From Rhodanobacter sp. LX-99 (GTDB lineage: Bacteria; Pseudomonadota; Gammaproteobacteria; Xanthomonadales; Rhodanobacteraceae): a stretch of DNA of 64,000 nt. A model generated the notes under the pieces. The model worked only from the letters and a program-made list of their open reading frames with translations, was not told the origin of the DNA and ran no database searches. Both the position numbers and the translations under genes were made by a program. How positions within the stretch are numbered: the stretch's first letter is position 1; each line of letters opens with the position of its first letter. The stretch is from NCBI RefSeq assembly GCF_018599185.1, contig NZ_JAHFVL010000001.1, positions 1,674,001 through 1,738,000 on the forward strand, written 5' to 3'. Of this stretch, positions 48,595 through 56,696 are shown piece after piece.

Positions 48595-49686
48595 TCACTC
48601 TCCTGGACGCTCATCCAGAAACCAGCCTGCGGCGCCGATGACACCAAGCTGGCCGTGCTCGATCAGTCGCACTGGAACCTGTTGCAGATAGGCGCGCATC
48701 ACGCCCTTGTTGAAATAGCGTTCGGCGAAGCTGCTGGCCCGCAGGAACGGCTGGATCTGCGGCAGGATCCCGCCGGCCAGGTAGACCCCGCCGCGGGCGC
48801 CGTACAGCAGCACCAGGTCGCCCACGAAGCTGCCGAGCAGGCCGCAGAACACTTCCAGCGCCTCCACCGCGGCGCCATCGCTGCCGGCCAGTGCGGCAGC
48901 GGTGACTTCGGCCGGGGTCAGCAGGCGCGAAGGGCTGCCGCGCAGTTCGCACAGCGCGCCGTAGAGTTTCAGCAGGCCGGGGCCGGACAGCGCATCCTCG
49001 AACGACACGTGCGCACGCTCGCGGCGGAACAGGCGCAGGATCTCGATCTCGCGTTCGTTGCCCGGCGCCAGCGACACCTGGCCCGCCTCGGTGGCCAGCA
49101 CCTGCGCGCGCGGGTGGCCCGGCAGCAGCACCGCCGAACCCAGCCCGGTGCCCGGCCCCATCACCAACGCCGGCCCGCTGGCCGTCGGTTGCGCGGTCTC
49201 GATGATCGGCCGGGTCTCGTCGGCCGCGATGAACTGGGTGGCGTAGGCGACCGCCTCGAAATCGTTGATCACCGCCAGCCGCTGGATGCCGAGGCCGTCG
49301 CGGATCTCGCGGATCGACACCGGCCACGGCAGGTTGCCGTTGACGATCGCGTCGTCCAGCACGTAGCCGGCGCAGGCCACCGCGCAATGACGCAGCTCGC
49401 CGCGCAGCGCCGCATGCGGCGTGTCCGCCAGCTGCGCGACGAAATCCTGCAGCATCGCGGTGAGGCTGGGCCAGTCGGCGCAGCCGTAGCGGTGGTAGTG
49501 CAGCACGCTGACCGGGCGGCGGCCGTTCGCGCTGCCGACGACCAGGCCGATGCGCGCATGCGTGCCGCCCACGTCGGCGGCCAGGAACGGCTGCTGCGGG
49601 CCCGGCCCTGGCACACCGGCCCCGTTCGCTGCCGATGCCTCGGCAACGGCCGCCGCCGCATGACGCTGGTTCGCAACTTCCCCCAC
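48595..49686 (-). CDS. glk: Glucokinase-family sugar kinase (GlcNAc/glucose)
   Basis: A 363-residue ATP-dependent kinase of the Glk family. The phosphate-binding loop is AADVGGTHARIGLV, the catalytic Asp is in NDFEAVAYA, and the second phosphate loop is MGPGTGLGSAVL; GGILPQIQPFL is the adenosine region. In Xanthomonadales N-acetylglucosamine regulons such a protein replaces NagK, so the substrate may be GlcNAc. About 35 N-terminal residues before the fold are low-complexity (AAAAVAEASAANGAG). The start is GTG 49686 with GGAGAA well placed; no ATG gives a better start. First gene of the minus-strand sugar operon. Confidence 0.88.
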   Translation of the reverse strand: MGEVANQRHAAAAVAEASAANGAGVPGPGPQQPFLAADVGGTHARIGLVVGSANGRRPVSVLHYHRYGCADWPSLTAMLQDFVAQLADTPHAALRGELRHCAVACAGYVLDDAIVNGNLPWPVSIREIRDGLGIQRLAVINDFEAVAYATQFIAADETRPIIETAQPTASGPALVMGPGTGLGSAVLLPGHPRAQVLATEAGQVSLAPGNEREIEILRLFRRERAHVSFEDALSGPGLLKLYGALCELRGSPSRLLTPAEVTAAALAGSDGAAVEALEVFCGLLGSFVGDLVLLYGARGGVYLAGGILPQIQPFLRASSFAERYFNKGVMRAYLQQVPVRLIEHGQLGVIGAAGWFLDERPGE

Positions 49687-49775
49687 TGCGTTCTCCCGTG
49701 GCCGGTGACTCCCCGACCCGACTGCGCGGACGCGAGCCGGGTGCGGCCTGATTCGGGCGGAGTCTGCTGTCGGAA

Positions 49776-49789
49776 TGACAACGTTGTCA
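49776..49789. promoter_or_regulatory. NagR-like operator, perfect palindrome
   Basis: TGACAACGTTGTCA is a 14-bp perfect palindrome with a central CG, the form of LacI-family operators. It lies 90 bp upstream of the kinase start in the divergent promoter region between the kinase and nagP genes. The LacI-family gene at 51510 is the obvious binder. Confidence 0.75.
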
Positions 49790-50018
49790 ACTGGGTTCGC
49801 GACAATTTCCCGGACATTCGATGTGGCGACGCAGCATAGCTGCCATGACACTCCTGAGCCGCCCCTCACGAATTCGCGCAAATGGCTTAGTACGGCACAC
49901 GTGCGCACAAACATGCGGAAAGGGCCTGGCCTGTTGCATTGCCACAACGATGGCTCGCGATGGCCGTCCGAACGGCACGGCCACGACCGCGCATCGCGGG
50001 GCGACCGGGACGATGGAT

Positions 50019-50032
50019 TGACAACGTTGCAC
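50019..50032. promoter_or_regulatory. Second NagR-like operator, overlapping the nagP -35
   Basis: TGACAACGTTGCAC matches the perfect palindrome at 49776 for its first 11 bases, then diverges. It overlaps a TTGCAC -35 (50027-50032), with GACATT at 50050-50055 after a 17-bp spacer. Repression of nagP by steric block is likely. The two operators are 243 bp apart, which allows looping. Confidence 0.6.
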
Positions 50033-50112
50033 TTTTCGGCAATTAAAGAGACATTCCTGCCTGTCCCGGTCACCCGACCGGTGCGGCACGGCGACTCCGG
50101 GGAGAACCATCC

Positions 50113-51414
50113 ATGGCAACCACGCTGGCGGCAGCGCCGTCCGATCGCACCCATCTCGGCCCGATGCTGATCATCGGCCTGCTGTTCTTCATCTTCGGCT
50201 TCGTCACCTGGCTCAACGGGCCGCTGATCACCTTCGTCAAGCTGGCGTTCCAGGTCGAGGACGTCTACGCCTTCCTGGTGCCGTCGGCGTTCTACGTGTC
50301 GTACCTGGTGTTCTCGCTGCCCGCGTCGCTGATCCTGCGCCGCACCGGCATGAAGAAGGGCATGGCGCTGGGCCTGTTCGTGATGGCGATCGGCGCCGTG
50401 CTGTTCGGCCAGTTCGTCAGCTGGCGCGAGTTCGCCGGAGCGCTGACCGGGTTGTTCGTGATCGGCGCCGGACTGTCGCTGCTGCAGACCGCCTCGAACC
50501 CGTACATCAGCATCCTCGGCCCGATCGACAGCGCGGCGCAGCGCATCGCCTTCATGGGTATATGCAACAAGGCCGCCGGCGTGATCGCCCCGTTCGCGTT
50601 CGGCGCGCTGGTGCTCAGCGGCATCGGCACGTTCGGCGAACAGGTCGAAGCGGCGCCGACGGCGGAGGCGCGCGAAGCCCTGCTCAACGCGTTCGCCGGC
50701 AAGGTGCACCTGCCGTACATGGTCATGGCCGGCCTGCTGGTGCTGCTGGCGATCTGGATCGCGCGCTCGTCGCTGCCGGAAATCCGGCCCGACGGCGCGA
50801 ACAGCGAACGGGCGATCGGCCACAAGCACGGCAGCATCTTCAGCTTCCCGCACCTGTGGCTGGGCGTGCTGTGCCTGTTCCTCTACGTCGGCGTGGAGGT
50901 GATGGCCGGCGATGCGATCGGCACCTACGGCGCCGGCTTCCACCTGCCGCTGGAGCGCACCAAGATCTTCACCGCGTTCACCCTCAGCGGCATGCTGATC
51001 GGCTACGTCGCCGGCCTGCTGCTGATCCCGCGCTTCGTCTCGCAGCAGCGCTACCTGGCGATCTCGGCGGTGCTCGGCGTGCTGTTCTCGATCGGCGCCT
51101 ACCTCAGCCATGGCTATGTCTCGGTCGGCTTCGTCGCCGCGCTCGGCTTCGCCAACGCGATGATGTGGCCGGCGATCTTCCCGCTGGCGATCAAGGGCCT
51201 GGGCAGCCTGACCGAACGCGGCTCGGCACTGCTGATCATGGCGATCGCCGGCGGCGCGGTGGTGCCGCAGCTTTTCGTGCACCTGAAGCAGCACGTCGAT
51301 TTCCAGCTCGCGTTCGCACTGCTGATGGTGCCGTGCTACCTGTACATCCTGTACTACGGACTGGCCGGCCACCGGGTCGGCCAGCACGTGGATTCGCTAC
51401 GGCCCGGGCTCTAA
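50113..51414 (+). CDS. nagP: N-acetylglucosamine MFS transporter
   Basis: A 433-residue major-facilitator protein of the FucP/GluP/NagP branch, with 12 helices. Family segments: FFIFGFVTWLNGPLITFVKLAF, SYLVFSLPASLILRRTGMKKGM and LSLLQTASNPYISILGP with the N-P-Y-I-S motif. It takes sugars through the inner membrane with protons. Its place between NagR-like operators, a LacI gene and the GlcNAc-type genes on the other strand supports GlcNAc as substrate. Start ATG has GGGGAGA upstream. Confidence 0.92.
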   Translation: MATTLAAAPSDRTHLGPMLIIGLLFFIFGFVTWLNGPLITFVKLAFQVEDVYAFLVPSAFYVSYLVFSLPASLILRRTGMKKGMALGLFVMAIGAVLFGQFVSWREFAGALTGLFVIGAGLSLLQTASNPYISILGPIDSAAQRIAFMGICNKAAGVIAPFAFGALVLSGIGTFGEQVEAAPTAEAREALLNAFAGKVHLPYMVMAGLLVLLAIWIARSSLPEIRPDGANSERAIGHKHGSIFSFPHLWLGVLCLFLYVGVEVMAGDAIGTYGAGFHLPLERTKIFTAFTLSGMLIGYVAGLLLIPRFVSQQRYLAISAVLGVLFSIGAYLSHGYVSVGFVAALGFANAMMWPAIFPLAIKGLGSLTERGSALLIMAIAGGAVVPQLFVHLKQHVDFQLAFALLMVPCYLYILYYGLAGHRVGQHVDSLRPGL

Positions 51415-51509
51415 GCTAGGATGCTTGCGCCGCCGCACCGACGCGTGCGGCGCTGCCGGCACGATGGCGCGACCGGCGACCATTCCTTTCGATACACGAG
51501 GTTCAGCGG

Positions 51510-52589
51510 GTGCGCAGCGCCACCATCAAGGATGTCGCAGAACGGGCCGGCGTCTCGCTGAAGACCGTCTCGCGCGTGATCAACAACGAGCCTTCGGTGC
51601 ATGCGCGCACGCGCGAGAAGGTGCAGCGCGAGATCGACGCGCTCGGCTACCAGCCCGACCCGTCCGCGCGCAGCCTGCGCAGCACGCGTGCCTACGCGAT
51701 CGGCCTGGTTTACGACAACCCGAACGCGCACTACATCATCAACCTGCAGCGCGGCGTGCTGTCGGCGTGCCGGTCGAGCGGCTTCGGCCTGCAGATCCAT
51801 CCGTGCGACTCGTCCTCGCCGAAGCTGGCCGAGGAACTGCGCGAACTGGTGCGCCGCTCGCGCCTGGCCGGGCTGGTGCTGGCGCCGCCGATGTCCGAGC
51901 AGCCGGCGCTGATCCACGCACTGAGCACGGCGAAAGTCCCGTTCATCCGGATCATCTCCGCGCGCAAGGATCCCGCCGACGGCTCGCCCTGCGTCTACGT
52001 CGACGACCGCGACGCCGCCTACGCAATCACCGAGCACCTGATCCAGCTCGGCCACCAGCGCATCGGTTTCCTGTGGGGCGGCCGCGGGCACCGTTCAAGC
52101 CAGGAGCGCTACCAGGGCTACGAGGATGCATTGAAGGACTACGGCATCCCGCTCGACCGCAAGCTGATCGTGACCGGCGACTACACCTTCGACGACGGCT
52201 TCCGCGGCGCGCGCAAACTGCTGGCGCTGAAGGACCGGCCCAGCGCGATCTTCGGTTCCAACGACGAGATCGCCGCCGGCGTGCTGGCGGCGGCACACTC
52301 GGACGGCATCAACGTGCCGTACGAACTCTCCATCGCCGGCTTCGAGGACAGCCCGTTCTCCAAGCAGTCGTGGCCGGCGCTGACCACCGCGCGCCAGGCC
52401 ACCGAGGACATCGCGCGGCACGCCGCGCAGCGCCTGATCGGCGACCTGCAGCGCGAAGCCAACGGCGAGCCGGTCGACAGCCGCAACGAGGGCTTCAGCC
52501 CGGAGCTGGTGGTGCGCGGCTCCACCGCGCCGCGGCACAGCGCACCGGCTGCACGCGGCACTGCCAAACGGCGCAAGCCGGCTACTTGA
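51510..52589 (+). CDS. nagR: LacI-family transcriptional regulator, NagR-like
   Basis: A 359-residue regulator. The first 25 residues form the LacI HTH (ATIKDVAERAGVSLKTVSRVIN), followed by hinge helix residues (ARSLRSTR) and a periplasmic-binding-protein-like sugar domain. The palindromic sites in front of glk and nagP are of LacI type. Start GTG 51510. It lies 95 bp after nagP, and its 3' end overlaps the convergent peptidase gene by 8 bp. The cognate effector (GlcNAc, GlcNAc-6-P or other) is unknown. Confidence 0.85.
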   Translation: MRSATIKDVAERAGVSLKTVSRVINNEPSVHARTREKVQREIDALGYQPDPSARSLRSTRAYAIGLVYDNPNAHYIINLQRGVLSACRSSGFGLQIHPCDSSSPKLAEELRELVRRSRLAGLVLAPPMSEQPALIHALSTAKVPFIRIISARKDPADGSPCVYVDDRDAAYAITEHLIQLGHQRIGFLWGGRGHRSSQERYQGYEDALKDYGIPLDRKLIVTGDYTFDDGFRGARKLLALKDRPSAIFGSNDEIAAGVLAAAHSDGINVPYELSIAGFEDSPFSKQSWPALTTARQATEDIARHAAQRLIGDLQREANGEPVDSRNEGFSPELVVRGSTAPRHSAPAARGTAKRRKPAT

Positions 52590-54186
52590 CGTTGTCGGTC
52601 TGCCCGATGAAGCGGGCCACGTTGTCGTGCAGCTGCTTCAGCGACGCCTCGTGCGCGTACACCATGTGCCCGGACGGATACCACGCATAGCTGATGTTGC
52701 GCTCCAGGCTGGCCGGGATCGGCAAGTGGTGCATCTCGTAGTCGGCGGCGAAGTACGGCGTGGCCAGGTCGTAGTAGCCGCCGTGCAGATAGACCTTGAG
52801 GTTGGGGTTGGTCTTCATCGCCATGGCCAGGTCCGGCATCACGTTGGTCGACGACTGCAGCGCCTCGCCGTGCGCGCCGGGCGCCTTGTGCGAGAAGTCC
52901 CAGTGGTCGATGTCGGCGAACAGCCGGTACTGCCGGCCCTGGCCGAATTTCAGGTCTCGCCGCACGTAGTCGTTGAAGGCGGCCACGTAGGCCGAACTGA
53001 TCGCCGAGGATTGCGGATCGTATTCGGAGTCCTTGCTCAGCGGATCGATCGCCGGGCCGGAGAAGCGGCTGTCCAGCCGGCCGGTGGTGATGTCGCCGTC
53101 GGTCTGCAGCTCGTGCTCGAACATGCCGCCGGTCACGCGCAGGTCCGCTTTCAGCAGGTAGGCCACCGGCAACCCGGTGTATTCGTGCAGTTTCTGCGCC
53201 ACCGCCTGCTTGCGCGCATCGTCAAGGCGCGAGCCGGCCATCAATGCTTGCGCGTAGTCGCCCATCGCGTACTGCTCCACCTCGCGCAGGAACGGCTCCA
53301 GTTCGGCCGGCTGCTGCGGCAGCTTGTGGTGGTAGAACGCGGTGGCGGCGAAGGTCGGCAGCGCCAGCTCGTACGGCAGGTCGATGCCGGGATTGAACTC
53401 CGGCCCGTCGATGCTGGTGTCGAAGCTGAGGATCTGCGAAAGCAGGATCACCCCGTTGAGGTCGACGCTGTCCTCGTTCTCCAGGATGTTCGCCAGCACC
53501 GCCGAGCGGGTGGTGCCGTAGCTTTCGCCGAACAGGTACTTCGGCGAATTCCAGCGGTCGTACTTCGACAAAAACCGGGTGATGAACTGCGCGAAGGCGT
53601 GGCCGTCGCCGTCGACGCCGTAGATCGCCTTCCTGCGTTCCTTCATCTGCTCGTCGCGCTTGGACTTGTCCCCGTCATCCGCGATCAGCCGGCTGAAGCC
53701 GGCGCCGGGCGCGTCGATGAACACCAGGTCGGAGGCATCGAGCAGGCTGTAATCGTTGTTCACCAGCCCGTACGGCGCCGCCGGCGTGTGGCCGGCGTCG
53801 CTGGTGACCACGCGCTTCGGCCCGAACGCGCCCATGTGCAGCCACACCGTGGCCGATCCGGGGCCGCCGTTGTAGATGAAGGTGACCGGCCGTTTCGTCG
53901 CGGCCACGCCCTTCTTGAAATAGGCGACGTAGAACATGCTGACCTGCGGCTCGTCTTCCTTGTCGCCGCTGCCATGCAGCACCAGCGTGCCGGCCACCGC
54001 CTTGTAGTCGACGCGGTGCCCTTCGACCGATACCGAGCCCTCGCTGGCCGACGACTGCGGCTCGACCAGCGCTGCGTCGGGCTTCGACTCCGGCTTGCTT
54101 TTGTCGTCCTGCTTGCCCGGCCCGGCAATCGCGACGGGGCTGAGCAGCAGTGCGGCAAGCGCCGTAGTGAGGAGAAGCTTGCGCAT
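52582..54186 (-). CDS. Secreted S10-family serine carboxypeptidase-like protein
   Basis: A 534-residue exported protein with signal peptide (LLLTTALAALLLSPVAIA) and a short low-complexity linker. The alpha/beta-hydrolase core carries S10 motifs: TFIYNGGPGSATVWLH (oxyanion), FIDAPGAGFS, nucleophile Ser in FGESYGTTR, and late Asp/His regions (GYYDLATPY, YPSGHMVY). S10 enzymes remove C-terminal residues; family membership suggests peptide degradation in the periplasm. Convergent with nagR, with an 8-bp overlap; no sign of function in sugar use. Confidence 0.85.
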   Translation of the reverse strand: MRKLLLTTALAALLLSPVAIAGPGKQDDKSKPESKPDAALVEPQSSASEGSVSVEGHRVDYKAVAGTLVLHGSGDKEDEPQVSMFYVAYFKKGVAATKRPVTFIYNGGPGSATVWLHMGAFGPKRVVTSDAGHTPAAPYGLVNNDYSLLDASDLVFIDAPGAGFSRLIADDGDKSKRDEQMKERRKAIYGVDGDGHAFAQFITRFLSKYDRWNSPKYLFGESYGTTRSAVLANILENEDSVDLNGVILLSQILSFDTSIDGPEFNPGIDLPYELALPTFAATAFYHHKLPQQPAELEPFLREVEQYAMGDYAQALMAGSRLDDARKQAVAQKLHEYTGLPVAYLLKADLRVTGGMFEHELQTDGDITTGRLDSRFSGPAIDPLSKDSEYDPQSSAISSAYVAAFNDYVRRDLKFGQGRQYRLFADIDHWDFSHKAPGAHGEALQSSTNVMPDLAMAMKTNPNLKVYLHGGYYDLATPYFAADYEMHHLPIPASLERNISYAWYPSGHMVYAHEASLKQLHDNVARFIGQTDNVK

Positions 54187-54287
54187 GGGCGATCCTCGAT
54201 GACTGAGGCGGCTCCGCCTCGGAGATCTGCAGCATAGGCGTCACGACGCCGGCATTTCATAGCCCGGAAGTCACTGTCACCGGACGA

Positions 54288-54524
54288 TCAGCCGCGCGCG
54301 ATCGCCCCGCGTGCAAGATTGGCCCGACTCAGCCACTCGCGAAACAGCAGTAGGCCGACCAGCGCGCCCAGCGCCACCACGCCGAGGTTCATGCTGGCGA
54401 ACACCAGCGACGGATGCTGCGGCAGCGTGGTGGCCGCGCAGGTAGAACAGGATGTTGCCAAAGTTGGCCAGCTCCAGCGCGAACGCGACCGGTAGGACCA
54501 TCGCAAACATCGCCTGCAGCGACC
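54288..54524 (-). pseudogene. Decayed 3' fragment of an EamA/DMT transporter gene
   Basis: On the minus strand this matches the 3' third of the intact EamA gene at 56697-57554. From SLQAMFA in one frame it runs into ANFGNILFYLRGH, then a 2-nt deletion shifts to a second frame with SLVFASMNLGVVALGALVGLLLFRE. Two further stretches of the intact protein (about 22 and 8 residues) are missing. No start codon region is left. It is a relic, not a gene. Confidence 0.85.
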
Positions 54525-54622
54525 ACCTGGCGACAAATCGGTCGCTCAGGGCCGACGAACCACCGCCAATCAGATGTACTTTGGCCCATTGACTTCCCAA
54601 AACATGCCCCGCCCAGAGGAAA
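54525..54622. other. Short spacer at the edge of the AT-richer insert
   Basis: No gene is seen. Base composition starts to drop after about 54580 (AAATTACTGGGTCAATTGG), marking the left edge of the segment between the two EamA copies. Confidence 0.4.
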
Positions 54623-55813
54623 TTACTGGGTCAATTGGTTCAGGTTGAAATTAATTGGAATCCTCACCACCCCTTCGACATTTTTTCCGTTTCGCACAGC
54701 TGGATTGAATTCCCACTGATAGGCTGCCTCTACCGCTGCCTGATCCAGTTCATGGTACCCACTTGTGCTTTCAACTTTTATTTCTTTTATTGCACCGCTT
54801 GCGTCGACAAAGATTAATAAAACCGTGGTTCCCTCGTGCCTGTTATCTATAGCCAGCTGCGGGTAAACCGGCTGAAATCCGGATTTATAGCTGACATTCC
54901 TGTCCTCCAAGCCAGGAACAGGCTTGATGCTTGATGGGCTGCCGCCTTCATTTTTAACAGTGCGATCATTTTTCTCAGAAAAATTCACGGCATAAGCGAG
55001 ACGCTCCAAGGCATCCCGCTGAGAAGGTAAATTGTCGACGGTAGTCCATGAGCATAAAATAGCGACATCAGCGCTCCCCTTGATCACCGTTAAAACATAC
55101 GCAATATTGATGTTTTGGGCCATCCCCGTTATGACGAACCGAAAGGATTCTCTGCCATTTATTTTCAAATGCTTCATATTATGTTTTTTAGAATTTGACA
55201 GCTTGCTGGTCACACTGGCGGCCCGCGAATTGGCGAACTCTTCCACGTTGGTTATGTTTTTGATTGGCGATGACGACAAAAGGAGGTCTGAATCGGAAGT
55301 GATATTCGTGGCAAAAAGCAGGATATTTTCATTGTTGAGTCCGCTTGGTAATGAAGCCTTCGACCATCCTTCGGGCAGAGTTATCCCAACACTTGATGAG
55401 TATGATTTTTCGGTAAGTACCGCTTCACTCTGGACCTGGGGGGGCTTGAAGCGAACCGGAAGCCTGGACTTGGGACTGATCGTTGATCGCCGCGATGACC
55501 CATCGGGCATAACCGGATTATACCCCCTCGCGGTCATGCAGTCGGCAAAGGCATTACGCGCCGTCACCTTATCCATTTGCTGAGCCAATGGCACTCCAAT
55601 TATGGTTGCGCCAAGAAGGAAGTCCTTTGCCTGCTGGCTTGCCGAGTTCATGGCCAGATCGGCCCGATGGGTACATACCAGCGCATCCGTTTCTTTTTGC
55701 GAAGCGCTTTTGTCGACGGGGGCTTGGATGCTGGTTGCCAACTTGAACGTACCGCAAGAAGAAAGCATGGGTACGCATAAAGCAACCACAATGAACCTTG
55801 ATGACAAGCCCAT
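54623..55813 (-). CDS. Lipoprotein with C-terminal TonB domain
   Basis: A 396-residue predicted lipoprotein (signal ending MLSSC, then G at +2, usually outer-membrane sorted). Residues about 20-300 are unlike anything I recognise, with many S, K and N. The last 90 residues form a TonB C-terminal domain: FQPVYPQLAIDNRHEGTTVLLIFVDASGAIKEIKVESTSGYHELDQAAVEAAYQWEFNPA. TonB proteins normally have an inner-membrane helix, so a lipid anchor is odd. ATG 55813 has AAGGAG at ideal spacing; the upstream GTG 55819 does not. Codon use and AT content differ sharply from neighbours, so it looks acquired. Confidence 0.8.
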   Translation of the reverse strand: MGLSSRFIVVALCVPMLSSCGTFKLATSIQAPVDKSASQKETDALVCTHRADLAMNSASQQAKDFLLGATIIGVPLAQQMDKVTARNAFADCMTARGYNPVMPDGSSRRSTISPKSRLPVRFKPPQVQSEAVLTEKSYSSSVGITLPEGWSKASLPSGLNNENILLFATNITSDSDLLLSSSPIKNITNVEEFANSRAASVTSKLSNSKKHNMKHLKINGRESFRFVITGMAQNINIAYVLTVIKGSADVAILCSWTTVDNLPSQRDALERLAYAVNFSEKNDRTVKNEGGSPSSIKPVPGLEDRNVSYKSGFQPVYPQLAIDNRHEGTTVLLIFVDASGAIKEIKVESTSGYHELDQAAVEAAYQWEFNPAVRNGKNVEGVVRIPINFNLNQLTQ

Positions 55814-56257
55814 GACCACTCCTTAACGTCATAAGTAAATCCCAGTCAAGGACGATCTAATCCACTCCATGCCCGGGTATCGTCGTCAGCAGCACCGACC
55901 CTTATGTCTTGCTTTTTTCACACGCTGGATAGCAAGCGAGCCGCCATCATCAAACCCAGGCATCGGGAGTTCCCGCAACTTAGTCGCTTTTTATAGTGGC
56001 GTCGCGCAGGCTCACAACTAAGTAGGCGTGAGTCGCGGATATTGCCGCTGCCAACGCCGAATATGGGCCATAAGTACGTTCTACAGTTCCCCAGTACTGC
56101 CGGACAGAAAGCCACGCATCATGTAGCTGTCGGCGGCACCCCGTGCAGAAATTGATTTGTCCCCCTGTCGCTTTGCCTCCGCACATGAGTACGGGGATAC
56201 CTACCCAAAAAGTCTTGCATTTCCGAACTCAATCTGTCAACTCATGACAAGACGACA
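55814..56257. other. AT-richer intergenic stretch with one weak small frame
   Basis: Largely non-coding. The only frame worth noting is 55980-56186 on the minus strand (listed separately). A short inverted repeat TGTCA-ACTCA-TGACA occurs at 56234-56248, close to the XRE operator. Confidence 0.4.
55980..56186 (-). CDS. Hypothetical small protein (uncertain)
   Basis: A 68-codon frame divergent from the XRE regulator. It has a Cys-rich start (MCGGKATGGQINFCTGCRR) and then a mixed helical segment (LHDAWLSVRQYWGTVERTYG). No ribosome binding site precedes the ATG, and I recognise no family. It may be real, as such small genes often sit beside XRE regulators, or it may be chance. Confidence 0.3.
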   Translation of the reverse strand: MCGGKATGGQINFCTGCRRQLHDAWLSVRQYWGTVERTYGPYSALAAAISATHAYLVVSLRDATIKSD

Positions 56258-56280
56258 ACAGTATGGAATCTCCATACTGT
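56258..56280. promoter_or_regulatory. Operator palindrome before the XRE regulator gene
   Basis: ACAGTATGGA (56258-56267) and TCCATACTGT (56271-56280) form a perfect 10-bp inverted repeat with a 3-bp spacer, 28 bp before the ATG at 56308. This is the size expected for a dimeric XRE-type repressor. Autoregulation by the downstream gene is likely. Confidence 0.75.
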
Positions 56281-56307
56281 CAAAGGCCCCGTTTCCGGAG
56301 CCCGCGA

Positions 56308-56670
56308 ATGAAGCGTTTCGCCGATCGTCTTCGCGAGGCGCGCGTGGCTGCAGGAATGACCCAGGAGCAGCTTGGCTTCGCTCTGGGGATCACCAAGTCT
56401 TCGGTGTCGGCTTGGGAAAACGGACGTGAGACGCCCAGCTTCCGCATGCTGCCGGAGTTGCGTCGGGAACTGGGGCGTTCGCTCGACGAGCTGATTTGCG
56501 GCGTACCGCCGGAAGCTGGCGGGATCGAGGAGGGCCGGCCGAAATACGCCTCCCACGAAGCATCGCCCGCGGCGCGCGACGAGAAGGAGCGGGCACTGCT
56601 GTTGCGTTACCGCAGCCTGTCCGCCAAGCGTCGGGCAGCGTTGCTGGATTTGCTCAAAGCCGAGAAGTGA
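56308..56670 (+). CDS. XRE-family helix-turn-helix regulator
   Basis: A 120-residue protein. Residues about 5-60 form the Cro/C1-type HTH (LREARVAAGMTQEQLGFALGITKSSVSAWENGRETPSFRMLPELRREL). The rest is charged and helical (ARDEKERALLLRYRSLSAKRRAALLDLL). ATG 56308 has GGAG seven bases upstream; a frame extending to 56263 would cross the operator. Lies in the insert between the two EamA copies, together with the TonB-domain lipoprotein. Such lone repressors often belong to mobile segments; no phage genes are near. Confidence 0.85.
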   Translation: MKRFADRLREARVAAGMTQEQLGFALGITKSSVSAWENGRETPSFRMLPELRRELGRSLDELICGVPPEAGGIEEGRPKYASHEASPAARDEKERALLLRYRSLSAKRRAALLDLLKAEK

Positions 56671-56696
56671 TGCGGATTGGGACTTTGAATAGACAC

